Assembly (NCBI GenBank): GCA_033964015.1
Contig: CM066913.1
Span: 10,906,953 to 10,970,952, forward strand
Direction of reading: 5' to 3'
DNA from: Scolanthus callimorphus
Lineage: Eukaryota; Cnidaria; Anthozoa; Actiniaria; Edwardsiidae
DNA length: 64,000 bases
A model generated the notes under the pieces. The model was not told where the DNA came from. It saw only the letters and a program-made list of their open reading frames with translations, and made no database searches. Below, one piece after another: positions 36,201-46,233 of this stretch (its first letter is position 1; each line of letters begins with the position of its first letter). Made by a program: the position numbers and the translations under genes.

Positions 36201-39200
36201 AGATATTTGTGACGGCGGCCATTTTGAACCTTTTGTTATTCATGAGGTTCCTTTGTTATTCATGAGTTCCGGACAACTGAAAAGTCAAGAATGACATAGA
36301 CTGTACAGCTTTCCCGGCCTAATGTATATAGTTTTAATGGTCTGGTATCTCTTCACCGACGTTGTCTGAATCATTTCACTAGGTAATTTCGAATAAAGAA
36401 AATGTATTTGGTATTTTCTAATAAACCTATAAGGTTTTGTTTATGCCAGCAGAGATCACAGAAAACATACGAAATCAGTAAAATGTCCACATAAGTGTTC
36501 AATGCATTGCGAGGGATATATTTTGCCAACGCACACATTTAGACACGCTGTACTTGTAGCGCTACAGCCTATATCTATGTCTTCAGGAGAGGAGGCACAA
36601 CTCATTAGAATAACAAAGAACTAATATGGCTGCCAACTTCTAATTTCTATTTCTGGAGTTAGAGTGGGTATTAAGGGCAGATTTACAGCTAGGAATTTAA
36701 AGTGTGTGATTTTTTACAATGATACAAAGTTTTGGATACATTTGATCCTTGAATGAGGGGTTTAGAGGCGTATAAGTTCGCAATGTTTTGCAAAGGACAT
36801 GTAAGCAGCAGGGGAACAAAATGCCAAATATCGGGTGTTGTCCCACAAGCCAATCTGTGCGATAGGGATCAAATTGAACCTTAGGCATGTACCTATCTTT
36901 CTATGTTATTTTCCTGGGTCTGCGCGTTGGGTGCTACGACGCGATTTTTTTTCCGGCCGCTGCTCCTAGACTATCTAGAGTAAACATTCAACTCATTTTA
37001 CTCATGAATTATTCATTAATCAAGTCATTTACTATTTTCTTTTTCCCCAGGCTTTAAAATGTTTACACGATAAAGGCTTTCCATATGGTTAGTAGGCATA
37101 TTGCATATCAAAGAGCCTGTGTCAGCCGCCATTTTGACAGCATAGCAACATACCAAATGTGAAACTTTGTTTTTAGATGTTGATTTACAGATTTCTATAT
37201 GTAATTCGTCTTTTAATATCGAACGAAAACAATAACAAGGAGTGGCTGATACCTGGCTCGATTTCAAGAATTGAAAAGGTTTAAAAACTGACAAATTTCC
37301 TTTTCCTGTAGGTCATTTGCATTCTGGTAATATTGTAATAGAGGGTAACAGATGTAGGTGAGTCTCACAGGCAATTGTTTTTGTTTGTTAACACCATCCG
37401 ATCTGGATTATTTTCCTCTTGATTTCATTCCTTAGACTTCTTGACCTTGAAAATGGCCTCCTTGGAGTACCGTCCATTCACAGACATCGTTATGTTCCAC
37501 ACAAGAAAATTCAGGTGGGCTATAAAACAGGCATTAGGTGTGGTATTACCTGTCTGCCTACATTTCAGCCAAAAGTTGAAACTTATCTTGTCTAAAAGAC
37601 ATAAAGCATATTTCACGGCTTGATTTCATCAAGGAACATGGCCTTTCCCTGGGTATAAGTGCTATTACTGAAGGATCCATGTGATGCAATGTTAGACAAT
37701 AGACAATAGACATGGTTGCATTGGTGCCTTGTAACAAACAACTACATTGACTTTTGCCAAATAAATGTTAATAAAATAGATACATTAAATGAGGCTTAGC
37801 TCCCGGGAGGGGGGGGGACTCCCTATATTCGAATGCTAGGGGTGACCATCATATTTTTTAGGGGTTGAAATCGGCGATCTGGTATTTTTTAGGGGTTTGA
37901 AAGTAAAACCGGTATGGTATGAAAAAATAGGTATTTTTAGGGGGTTCTCATGCAAATAAGGTACATAGGTCCAAAATATTTGAAAGAATGATAGGTGTAT
38001 TTGAAACTCGAGAGGATGCATTTGATGTATATCAAATAAACGGCCAGAATAAAATTTAATCTGTCAAAATGTTGGTATTTTTAGGTATTTTCAGACTGGG
38101 GAATTTTTTTAGGGTGGAAATTTTTTCTGACCAGGTATTTTTTAGGGTCAAAACTTGAGTTTCCCGACGGTCACCCCTAGCATTTTAACCTTAGAGTCCC
38201 CCCTCCGGGCTTGGCTCTCAATTCTGAGCACTCCCAAATATATTTAGATGTCAGTCAACATGTGTCTCTTGTTTTGCCACCCTGCATTAATAGAATAAAC
38301 GCTTCGTCTTCTGAAATTTTCTTAAAATCTATTTTCATTTTTGTTTGTGGTTACAGCATGGCATGGTGGTGGTTGTAGGGGGGGGGGGGGGGGGGGGGGT
38401 CCTGATGTCCCCCATTTTAATAAAACATTTTCTAGAATTCTGCCCCACCGCTTATGTAGTACATTCTTTCCTTGATCGTGAGTGCAATTTCTACTCGCAG
38501 GATAAAGAAACTGAAGACGTATATTGCTTTGCTCACGTTCTTTATGAAATGGCATTTGGAGAGATGCTGAGGACGTCAACAGTTAATCAAGTCCCACCCA
38601 CGAGCTCGCCAGATCTCAGTACGTATCATTACAAAACACTATTAGTGCGAAATAGATATGAAACCCCCTCATCTAATATGGACACTTCGACTATTGCAAA
38701 CTCTCCGATTACAGTTATCTATGTTTTTTCTTGTTTCCGAACCACCTCTCATTTCCGTCACACTACGCAGCAGAGCTGGAAATTACTGGCGGTCATTGTT
38801 CATTATCCGATCAAAATCGCCAAAATAATGTCCGGATATGTCCGGCCAATTTTCCAGCAGAGACAACCAAGAAAAAAAGTTTTATATACTCTATGCAGTC
38901 TACTCGAGGATCGGGATGACACTTGTTCATTGTGTCCCTGGCGAAAGGGCAAACAAATGTATTCCTGCCACACTTATCTGTTTCTCTGCAGAATCAATAC
39001 TAGAATCAATCCTTAACGAGGAAGCCATGAGTAAAACGGGACTTCCCTCGGTAGAAGACTTACTAGAAATGCCGTAAGTACTGGTCGTTACAAATTATAC
39101 CATAGACGATGAACACCTCTACTGGCTATATAAACACTAACAATTAGAAAAAAATGGTTTTATTGTGGCTTTGATGTAAAAGTCAATCCAAGCAGCTCTA

Positions 39201-42200
39201 AGTGTGATCGGTTTTGGATTTTGAAAAAATTATATCTGCGTCCTTTGATAGCGTTAGAAAATCCTGTAGATCTAAAAAAAACTGCCTTGTCTTATTAGAA
39301 TTGTAATCACCACACGTGTCACACATAAAAGAAGAAGAATAATCCGTACAGACTAGCTGGACTATATTCCTTTCCATCTAAATCTTGTTCGTTCGTAGAT
39401 TCTTCACTTCCGTCAATCTACCGCCCACAGAGAAACCCCAGTTCAAGGTAAATGGCTTGCAAATCTTGCTATTCATTTCGAAAGGCAGTTTTTTTCGTCC
39501 TATCAGACATATTATATATATATTGGGACCGTTCATTTTTTTTATCAGGGAGGGGGGGGGGGGGCTGGTGGAAATGAGGGAGACCCTGTATTTTTTTGGG
39601 TGGCCCCCCCTTTCATGTCCGTATTTTTTAGGTGGCCCCCCAAAATCCAATGTATTTTTTCTGGTGCCCCCCCCCCCCCCCCCCCCTTATAAATGCTTGC
39701 CCTGTAAGATAGACTCTTGCCTAAGTGATGCAGTCTCATTCTTCTTAACGTTTTTCTTACTTCTGTCAAAGCTAAGGAACCGATCCCCCCTCAGACTATT
39801 AAACGTTTTCGTGACACCCACCTCAGGTCCCCTATTTGACCTAGTAGAAGACATTTCACATAAGAGGCGGTCACATAATATAATCTTTGCGCGCGAAGCG
39901 CGCCCAACTTTTTATAACCGCATTTCATCAAGCATCAGAAAAAGGGTAGATGGTTTTTTGTGTATAGTAAACAAAGCCTGTCAGGAGCCCAGGAATACGC
40001 TAATTATATAGGTTAGTTGAAAGCTCCTAGTGAAGGGCTCCTGAGCCTTTAGGTATATTTTTCATGCGCTCCGCAATGAAGAAATTATTATTATTCATGT
40101 GCTTGAAGCGCGGCCTAAATAACTAAACGTTGAACTCACGCTTACCTAAGGTGTGTTCTTTCAAACATAGAGACTGCCCGCAGGCCTATCAGTGCATATT
40201 CTATGTTAAATTCTGCATGCGCAGAAATTTTTCTTAAGTATTGAGTGAAATTAGAAACATATAAGCGAGTTGAAACATGTCACAACATATTGCATGCTGT
40301 AAAAATACAAACTTTTCGTTTCCCCTCCCTGTTATGTGCTTGTATTTTTTTGGGTGACCCCCCCCTTTAGTGGCGTATTTTTTTGGGTGACCCCCCCTTT
40401 GAGGCCGTATCCTTTTGGTTCCCCCCCCCTCATTCCCCCCCCCCCCCCTCATTTCCACCAGCCCCCTCTCCCTGATAAAAATGAACGGTCCCTTGTGTAT
40501 GTTTCTCGTCAAGATCCCCAGTAAGCTAAAGGATTGCATCAGGAACGCAAAGGAAAGGCTGAACAAAGACTCAAAGAGGACCAGAATTTGTAAGTGGACT
40601 TTTTATTTTGATATCGAGAGACAAGAATGGAAGCATCTTGCTAATGACTTGTTTGATTGACAGCTACGGCAATTTCGACGCGCATCCAAAGCACATGCCC
40701 ATCACATGTCGGAAGAGGAGAAGAAGAAACGGAAGAAGTCCGCAAAGAAGGTATGATAATAATAATAATAATAATAAACTTTATTAAAGTGTCTAAACCT
40801 GATAGCTTGGGATAATGCCATCCATGCAGCAAGTGTATGGGCACCTACACTAGCGATGATGGGTATGAAGGGTAGTACTAGTGATGAGGAGGATGACTAA
40901 GATGATGGTGGTGGTGGTAATGATGTTGATGATGATGATGATGGTGATGTAGGTGATGAGGAGGATGACTAAGATGATGGTGGTGGTGGTAATGATGTTG
41001 ATGTTGATGGTGATGGTGATGTAGGTGATGAGGAGCTGGCTCTCCTGTGGGGTTATTCGGACATGTTCGTTTTCGAGTCTCAGGATTCCTGTGGCGCGGT
41101 AAAAATCAAGGAAGGGGATGGGGGTGCGGCACGAATTCTTCTGAGACTCGAAAACGGACCCCAGATTATAGGACCCCAGCAAGTTTCTATAACATTTCTT
41201 TTGAATAAATGGCAAGTAACTCCGTGATTGGTTATTTGATGTCAACAGAAAACGTTAATAGACATCAAATAACCAATTATTTAGTAATCTACACGGAGTT
41301 ACCTTGCCATTTATTCAAAAGAAAATATAAGTTATATTTTTAATTTCGCGGTTCAGAATATAACGATTCTTATGATTAGTCTTGCTCTCCGCACGAAAAA
41401 TGTTTATCTGAGTCAAACAATTAAAATTAAAATTATTCTGCAGCAACTAAAAAGGGAACAGTTTGAAAAGCAAAAAGAGAAACTCGCGTTTTGAATACAA
41501 ATTCTGGATATCACGCCACATAGAAGTTAATTCTACGACAGCTGAGCGACAACTGACGTCATAAATGTGGGGGCTCGCTCCTTTTATACCGGAACATTGC
41601 GAGGAAGCCCGTCACGCAACTGCGCAGCTGTTCTGCGCATCTCAAAACAAAGAAGTATCGCCCCGTAACGATGGACAGCGAAGGCTATAAACCCCTAAAA
41701 CATCGTTTAAAAGGGCTAACCCGTATACGACCTCTCCCTGTGGCGTGGATAGCTCAGGTGGTAGAGCATGGCACCTGTATCGCAAAGGTCGTGGGTTCGA
41801 ATCCCATTCTATACTTGATTTTTTCTCAGTTTTTTTTCAGTGGTGTTTAAGGCCGCATTTGCGCACATTTAATCGTAATCATACCTATCACACCACTACG
41901 TGACATTTATTCATTCACAATCGTTTATAATCTCGCTATTTCTCGATCCATCGGACCAGTCTTTTTAACTTTACATATTCTTAAATAGTTATCTGATAGG
42001 ATGGTCTAATTAGTTTTGCTCATGAATCGGATTGATCGCTCCTGGAGCGTGCGCGTATCGTGACAGGCACTCTTAAGTCGGTCCGTATAGGGAAAATTGT
42101 GACCTCGGCCTGGAAAATGTTACCTCCGGCCTCGTTCAACATTTTCCAGCTCTCGGTCACAGTTTCACCCTATACGGACCGACTTTAAGCCAATGCAGTT

Positions 42201-44523
42201 GCAGCATCAATAATGCTTCTTCTTGTTCTCCTAGTCAAGAAATCCGAGACGACTTCTTCACCTCTTCTTCAGGTACTCACCCAACATTATTGCCAATTTG
42301 TTTGTGCAAACGTTCTGCCTTGTCCTCTGAATCCAAATCCATTAACACTAACTGTAGAAATAATACCCATCGTTATGTTTTGTTATGGTATGGTATACAG
42401 ACGTCTTATGGTAAAGTAATGTATTAACAGAAGTGCATGAACAGAAATAACCCATGCGAGAAATATTATTAACTATAGCAGAGGACTAATCGCTAGCATA
42501 AGAGCGTTAAAAAAACTTAACTAGAAATGGATAGTAAGCAAACGGTAAGGTAATCTAACACATATAAAAATTAGGTTGTGATGTGCTAAAGCAAGGTATC
42601 TCAGGTGAAGGGATTATGTTTGTTTTATTCTGAAAAAAATCACTGTAAGTTACAACATTAATCGAACTAATTGCAACTCAAATAACTACTCCTTGTCGGA
42701 GAAATCCTTCATGCCCCTGAGTGAAACCGTTTTCCTCTCCTAACACTTTATTACCCATGCATTCGTGTATGTAAGACCCCTCGACTTGGCCATAGGATTT
42801 CATGACACCAGTCACGCCCTAACTTATATCTGTTGAAATGCTTGGCCCTTTTCACCTACTCTCCTACGCGTGGTCAAATGAAATGATACGTCAATGTGAA
42901 TTGAATAGCTTTCAGGTCCGGTTGCTGGAAAGTGGTTTAGCACTAATCCAGGATTAATTACCATGGTGACTCGATGGTTTTGTTCAGAACTGGTTTAAAT
43001 TTAATCTACCTTTGAACAACTCGCACCTGGAAGTCATAGGGAATGGGTGTCTCCTGTTTCGCTCGTTCTAACTTGCCTAATACCTGGATCTGATCTTGAT
43101 CTGATCTTCTATTCTCTTCCTTGCCAAATTGAGAGCATGACGTCTCACAAGGAGTTAACATTACTCTACGTAAGTCCAATCGTACGTATCGATAGCCTGG
43201 AAAGCAAAAAGTGTGAAGCAGTTAGCATAGTTTAGTGTAGCTTCAGATTATATAATATATTGACTCATTTTCTACTAATTCGTGTGTTCAACTGATTTGC
43301 TGTTCGTCCTTCGTTCGTGTTAATACTAGATATCTACTCTGTCTCGCTCAAACCATTGACTTTTTGTTATTGTTATCCTTTACGTTATTTGAGAGGGGCA
43401 TACTCTGTAGTTAATGATGTGATAGTGGATTTTAATAAACTACTGAATATAAGCTATTGGAAGCTTTGTAGATATGGAGATTAGCTATTGTATTTGCTCG
43501 TATTAAGGCCGGACTACACTTGCAATTTCTCGCGAAAGTTTCTATTGCTTGTGCAAAAGTTCGAAATCGCATCAGCTTTGCAAAAACTTTCGAATCTTGA
43601 TCGCGCCCAATTTGCATCTGGTTTTCACTATCACTAGCAATGTGGCGCACAATAAATATTCCGCGACATGTGACGAAAAACCGCAAGTATGGACCAGGCT
43701 TTGCAGATGTAGGCTGTCTGATTTCCACGTCTGTCTGGAGATATTATTGATAAAGACTATTATTATTATTATTATTTTTTTTTATTATTATTATTATTTT
43801 TTATTATTATTATTATTATGATTCATGTAAGTTAGATTCTTTAAAATCTCAACACCATGCGTTTGTTTGTAGGTGCTCCTCCCTCGTCACCACCTCCTGC
43901 TCGACCTGCAGCCCCGTCCGGTATGTGACTTATTTGAAAACTAAACAAGGGGGTCGTAAGGTGGCTCGGGCCTCCCCGGTAATGGCCACATTTTGGTAGC
44001 CCCCCACCCCCCGAAGGTTTGCCATGATAACCCCCCCCCCCCCCCCCCCCCCCCCCCGAACTTTTCACCTGCTTCGGCGCTGCAAGGGAAAAAAGACGGT
44101 TTGCAGCTTCGTAAGTACAACCCCTGATTGAGGATCATATAAATGGAAACCAAGAAAAGTCTAGAAGCAAGTGAATAGCCAAAACATGTTGTATTCATAG
44201 TAGCTTTTAGATTCATTGTTGACAAGACTCCATGCTCAAGGATCCGATACTGCTTTTTTTCCGGCCGCTGCCAGAGGCGCCAGATCATCGAGCTAGCTTA
44301 GCTTCCTTTCCTTCCTTTCCCACCAGCTCCAACGGCTCCACCACCGCCCCAGGCCCCAAGGGCCCCTCCACCGCCATCTGCACCAGCTCCGCCTCCGCCA
44401 CCATCTGCCGCGCCTCCTCCTAAGACACAGGGGCGTGGGGCCCTGCTCAGTTCTATATCTGGCTTCAAGAAGATGGGATTGAAGAAAACAGTGACTAATG
44501 ACAGAAGTGGACCTAAAGTTTAG
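30279..44523 (+). CDS. PXK: PXK, PX domain-containing pseudokinase with WH2 tail
   Basis: Exons: 30279-30368, 30476-30526, 31763-31810, 31952-32040, 32351-32447, 32990-33067, 33751-33830, 34177-34251, 35196-35300, 35726-35826, 37051-37087, 37312-37357, 37436-37514, 38501-38618, 38992-39073, 39399-39447, 40514-40589, 40664-40750, 42235-42272, 43873-43920, 44327-44523. Exons 1-6 form a PX domain (phosphoinositide binding on endosomes: RYSDF, PLPPRK, KKFLDP). Exons 7-16 are the kinase-like domain, with HLHSGN in place of the HRD loop and LLDLEN in place of DFG. Exons 17-18 are a basic coiled region. The last exons are Pro-rich and end in a WH2-type actin-binding motif (GALLSSISGFKKMG). In mammals, PXK aids receptor endocytosis. 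Exons 4, 10 and 17 each lack a base (about 31984, 35749 and 40554). Near 42235-43873, the phases do not close, so one small exon or base is unresolved. Expected length is about 560 aa. Confidence 0.92.
31277..31472. mobile_element. G/C-run foldback element (TGGTTCCAGAAAATATCCAT family)
   Basis: It begins GTGGTTCCAGAAATTATCC and ends with the reverse complement GGATATTTTCTGGAACCAC. Between them are runs of G and C and CAAATACTGTA. Relatives lie at 35419-35562 and 49949-50128. It is in PXK intron 2. Confidence 0.75.
32006..32252 (+). repeat. Tandem repeat spanning the PXK exon 4 donor
   Basis: Three copies start at 32006, 32091 and 32174 (units of 85 and 83 bp). Each includes the last 35 bases of exon 4 (GTAGCAGAGAGACAGCAAGG and so on) and the GTAACA donor. 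The first donor, at 32041, belongs to the intact exon. Confidence 0.9.
34005..34128 (-). repeat. tRNA-derived SINE-like unit
   Basis: Reverse strand: GGTGGCCGAGTGGTCAGAGC (box A of the Ser/Leu type) and CCGAGTTCGAGACCC (box B). It lies in PXK intron 7. Confidence 0.5.
34324..34834. mobile_element. 510-bp foldback element in PXK intron 8
   Basis: The left arm TTTAAAGTGCCACTAAAGGC and right arm GCCTTTAGTGGCACTTTAAA pair. Complementarity continues inward for well over 100 bp on each side, with a second copy of GGAACCATTG-containing sequence near the centre. It is non-coding. Confidence 0.8.
35419..35562. mobile_element. G/C-run foldback element, second copy
   Basis: TCATTCCAGAAAGTATCCAT at the left and GAATATTTTCTGGAACTGCA at the right bound poly(C), CCACCCC and CAGTATTTGTATGG words. 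It belongs to the same family as 31277-31472. Confidence 0.65.
35862..36982. mobile_element. 1.1-kb non-autonomous TIR element in PXK intron 10
   Basis: The ends GTCTAGGAGCAG.. and ..CTGCTCCTAGAC are inverted over about 70 bp, including CGTAGCACCC / GGGTGCTACG. Internal open frames match no transposase. It occupies most of the intron. Confidence 0.75.
37798..38220. mobile_element. TIR element in PXK intron 13
   Basis: The left end has CCCGGGAGGGGGGGG and GCTAGGGGTGACC; the right end has GGTCACCCCTAGC and CCCCCCTCCGGG. The interior is built of repeated GGTATTTTTTAGGG words, also seen in the complementary sense near 61060-61540. Confidence 0.7.
39525..40492. mobile_element. 968-bp TIR element filling PXK intron 16
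   Basis: GGGACCGTTCATTTTT at 39525 is inverted at AAAATGAACGGTCCC (ending at 40492). The subterminal regions on both sides carry CTGGTGGAAATGAGG and the matching complement, plus poly(G/C) blocks. There is no transposase. Only about 75 and 20 bp of intron remain outside it. Confidence 0.75.
40755..41035. repeat. AAT microsatellite and GATGGT minisatellite
   Basis: An (AAT)n run at about 40756-40780 is followed by a GATGAGGAGGATGACTAAGATG-type block present twice (about 40885-40950 and 40958-41030). It accounts for the Ile/Thr-rich antisense frame. Confidence 0.8.
41185..41325. mobile_element. Foldback MITE
   Basis: TTTTGAATAAATGGCAAG..AACTCCGTG at the left is inverted at CACGGAGTTACCTTGCCATT..TTCAAAA, with an inner GGTTATTTGATGTC / GACATCAAATAACC pair. 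Confidence 0.8.
41444..41494 (+). CDS. Possible alternative terminal exon of PXK
   Basis: It follows a good acceptor (aattattctgcag) and joins exon 18 in phase 0. It encodes a short charged helix (QLKREQFEKQKEK) before TGA at 41492-41494. Use of this exon would yield a PXK form lacking the Pro-rich/WH2 tail. Inference from splice signals only. Confidence 0.4.
   Translation, partial: QLKREQFEKQKEKLAF
41743..41825 (+). repeat. tRNA-like unit with Pol III terminator
   Basis: Box A TAGCTCAGGTGGTAGAGCA and box B GTGGGTTCGAATCCC are present. The D and T stems pair fully and the acceptor mostly pairs, but no anticodon stem forms. A T-run follows at 41820-41825. It is a SINE head or tRNA pseudogene rather than a decoding tRNA. 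Confidence 0.5.
42073..42187. mobile_element. 115-bp foldback MITE
   Basis: AAGTCGGTCCGTATAGGG at the left and CCCTATACGGACCGACTT at the right are perfectly inverted. The inner arms (TGTGACC..CTGGAAAATGTT) also pair. It lies in a late PXK intron. Confidence 0.85.
43752..43820. repeat. ATT microsatellite
   Basis: A long (ATT)n run interrupted by a short T-tract, in the intron before PXK exon 43873-43920. Confidence 0.9.
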
Positions 44524-46233
44524 ATATCGAACTAGATGATTCAGGCAAATGATATTTTTATACCGGACTGTTAGTGGACCGTTCTATACACGATGCTTTC
44601 CTGGTGCAAAACATCTCAATGACCTGGCTGGACCGTTACGGGCATGGAGTGATTGCCATGAGTGGCTCACACTGGCCGAGATGCCCCTTGACATTTAATC
44701 GAGAAAGGACTTAGATTAGCAATCTGCTTGTCTTGGCTGCCTCGTCAGGGAGATATGTAGAATGAATGGTCATTCCAGCTAAAACAATACGCGTTGTACT
44801 TGAAAAGAGCAACATTAGACCCTTGCTTAAGCCTGGTGCACACTTGCAACATAACGACATAAGAAAAATATCACGCGAACAAAATTTAGTTTTTTCAAAA
44901 CGTTGAAGTCCACAAAAATAACAGGATTGATTTGATGAAGTAATCTAATGATGATCTATGGAAAATATTGATTATTTCCGATGTTTTCCCGTGCTTTTTT
45001 CGTTGCAACATAACGTCCTTATGTCGTTATGTCGCTAGTGTGCACCGGGCTTTACCAACTAGCTAGTGGTGCTCTTTTAAATATTCCTTCCAATCCTAGA
45101 GAGAAAAGAGGCCTCTGCTTGCAGGGAAAGCGCCATGTGCACGTTGTAAGATTTTATAACTGGAATGGACCATTGTGACATTTATTTGCAGATTGCAAAC
45201 AATTATCGAAATATTTTAATGCTAAAATTCCCAATGAATTACCATGGACGAGTAAAAAAATATAGAAAAGAGTGAATAGTGAATTTTGAAAAAAATATAG
45301 ATTAAAATCACGTAAGGTTATATTAAAAATCTACTTCTACAGCTGAGAAATCATTTCAGCTTGCACTCAATTTTTGTAGAATATTCATAAATTAAAAGAT
45401 TTCTCTTGTATAGATTGTATTAAAATTCCATCCATACATGCATCAGAGTTCTTAGACCTGTTTTAAAAATCGTCAACAACCTGCGGCAGAGTTTATAGTA
45501 TTCGAGCATCGATTGTTGTTACTCTTTACGAATACGCGTGGTCATCCTTTATCTCACTTGAAATTTCTCGTCGAGCCCTGAAAAGTGATTAACTCTAACA
45601 TAACCGAAATATTATAATGTTCAGCATTGAACAGAAACCACTGCAGAACTGCATACTGTGCATAATGGTCCGCTCACACGATGCAAAGATCGGCGACGTC
45701 ACCGAGCGTTGGGGAACGCCCTAGCCTCGAATCGCAGGGTGTGAACCAACTGCGGCGTAAAACCATACCGATAACAGAACGGATGAGGCTAAATTTGAAA
45801 AGAAAACAATTCTTTTGCCGCTTTGCTTTTTGAGCGACATGCAAATCATCGGAAAGGTATAGTTTCGTCACTTGGTTGTAAGCCCCCCAAATGGTCTATC
45901 AAAAATCGCACGATGATTCCTGAGATTTTTGCGGTGCTCACGGGGATCGATTGATCGCCACTTAATGAGCAGTTGGTAATGCTCGCAAAAAGTGGTCGAA
46001 AATTTCCTATTTCAGAGCTCGCTTGTCGCTCGCGCGCATTTGCTTCAAGGTCTCGCACAAGAATAATCGGCCTAAGTTTTGGTTTACCTGTGGTAGTCTT
46101 GGGGAAGGTTACACAGCTCAAACTCTTTCAGGAGTCTGTACATTCGATAGAACACCGTTATTGATGTTGTCTATCTCTACTTTTAGTGTATTTTGGTGCT
46201 TAATTCGACAATATAGATAGGAAAAGACGTAAC
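44524..46233. other. PXK 3' flank / RP2 5' flank
   Basis: No exon is seen. It contains the TIR element at 44829-45054 (AAGCCTGGTGCACAC / GTGTGCACCGGGCTT) and otherwise AT-rich unique-looking sequence. The RP2 promoter must lie in its right part. Confidence 0.55.
44829..45054. mobile_element. TIR element
   Basis: The left end AAGCCTGGTGCACACTTGCA with AACATAACGACATAAG is matched in reverse at 45003-45054. It is non-coding. Confidence 0.8.

Noticed and set aside
40850..41245. 131-aa minus-strand ORF rich in Ile/Thr
   Set aside because: Product of the GATGGT minisatellite; no complexity or splice context.
41743..41814. Functional tRNA gene
   Set aside because: Box A, box B and a T-run are present, but no anticodon stem forms; better viewed as a SINE head or pseudogene.
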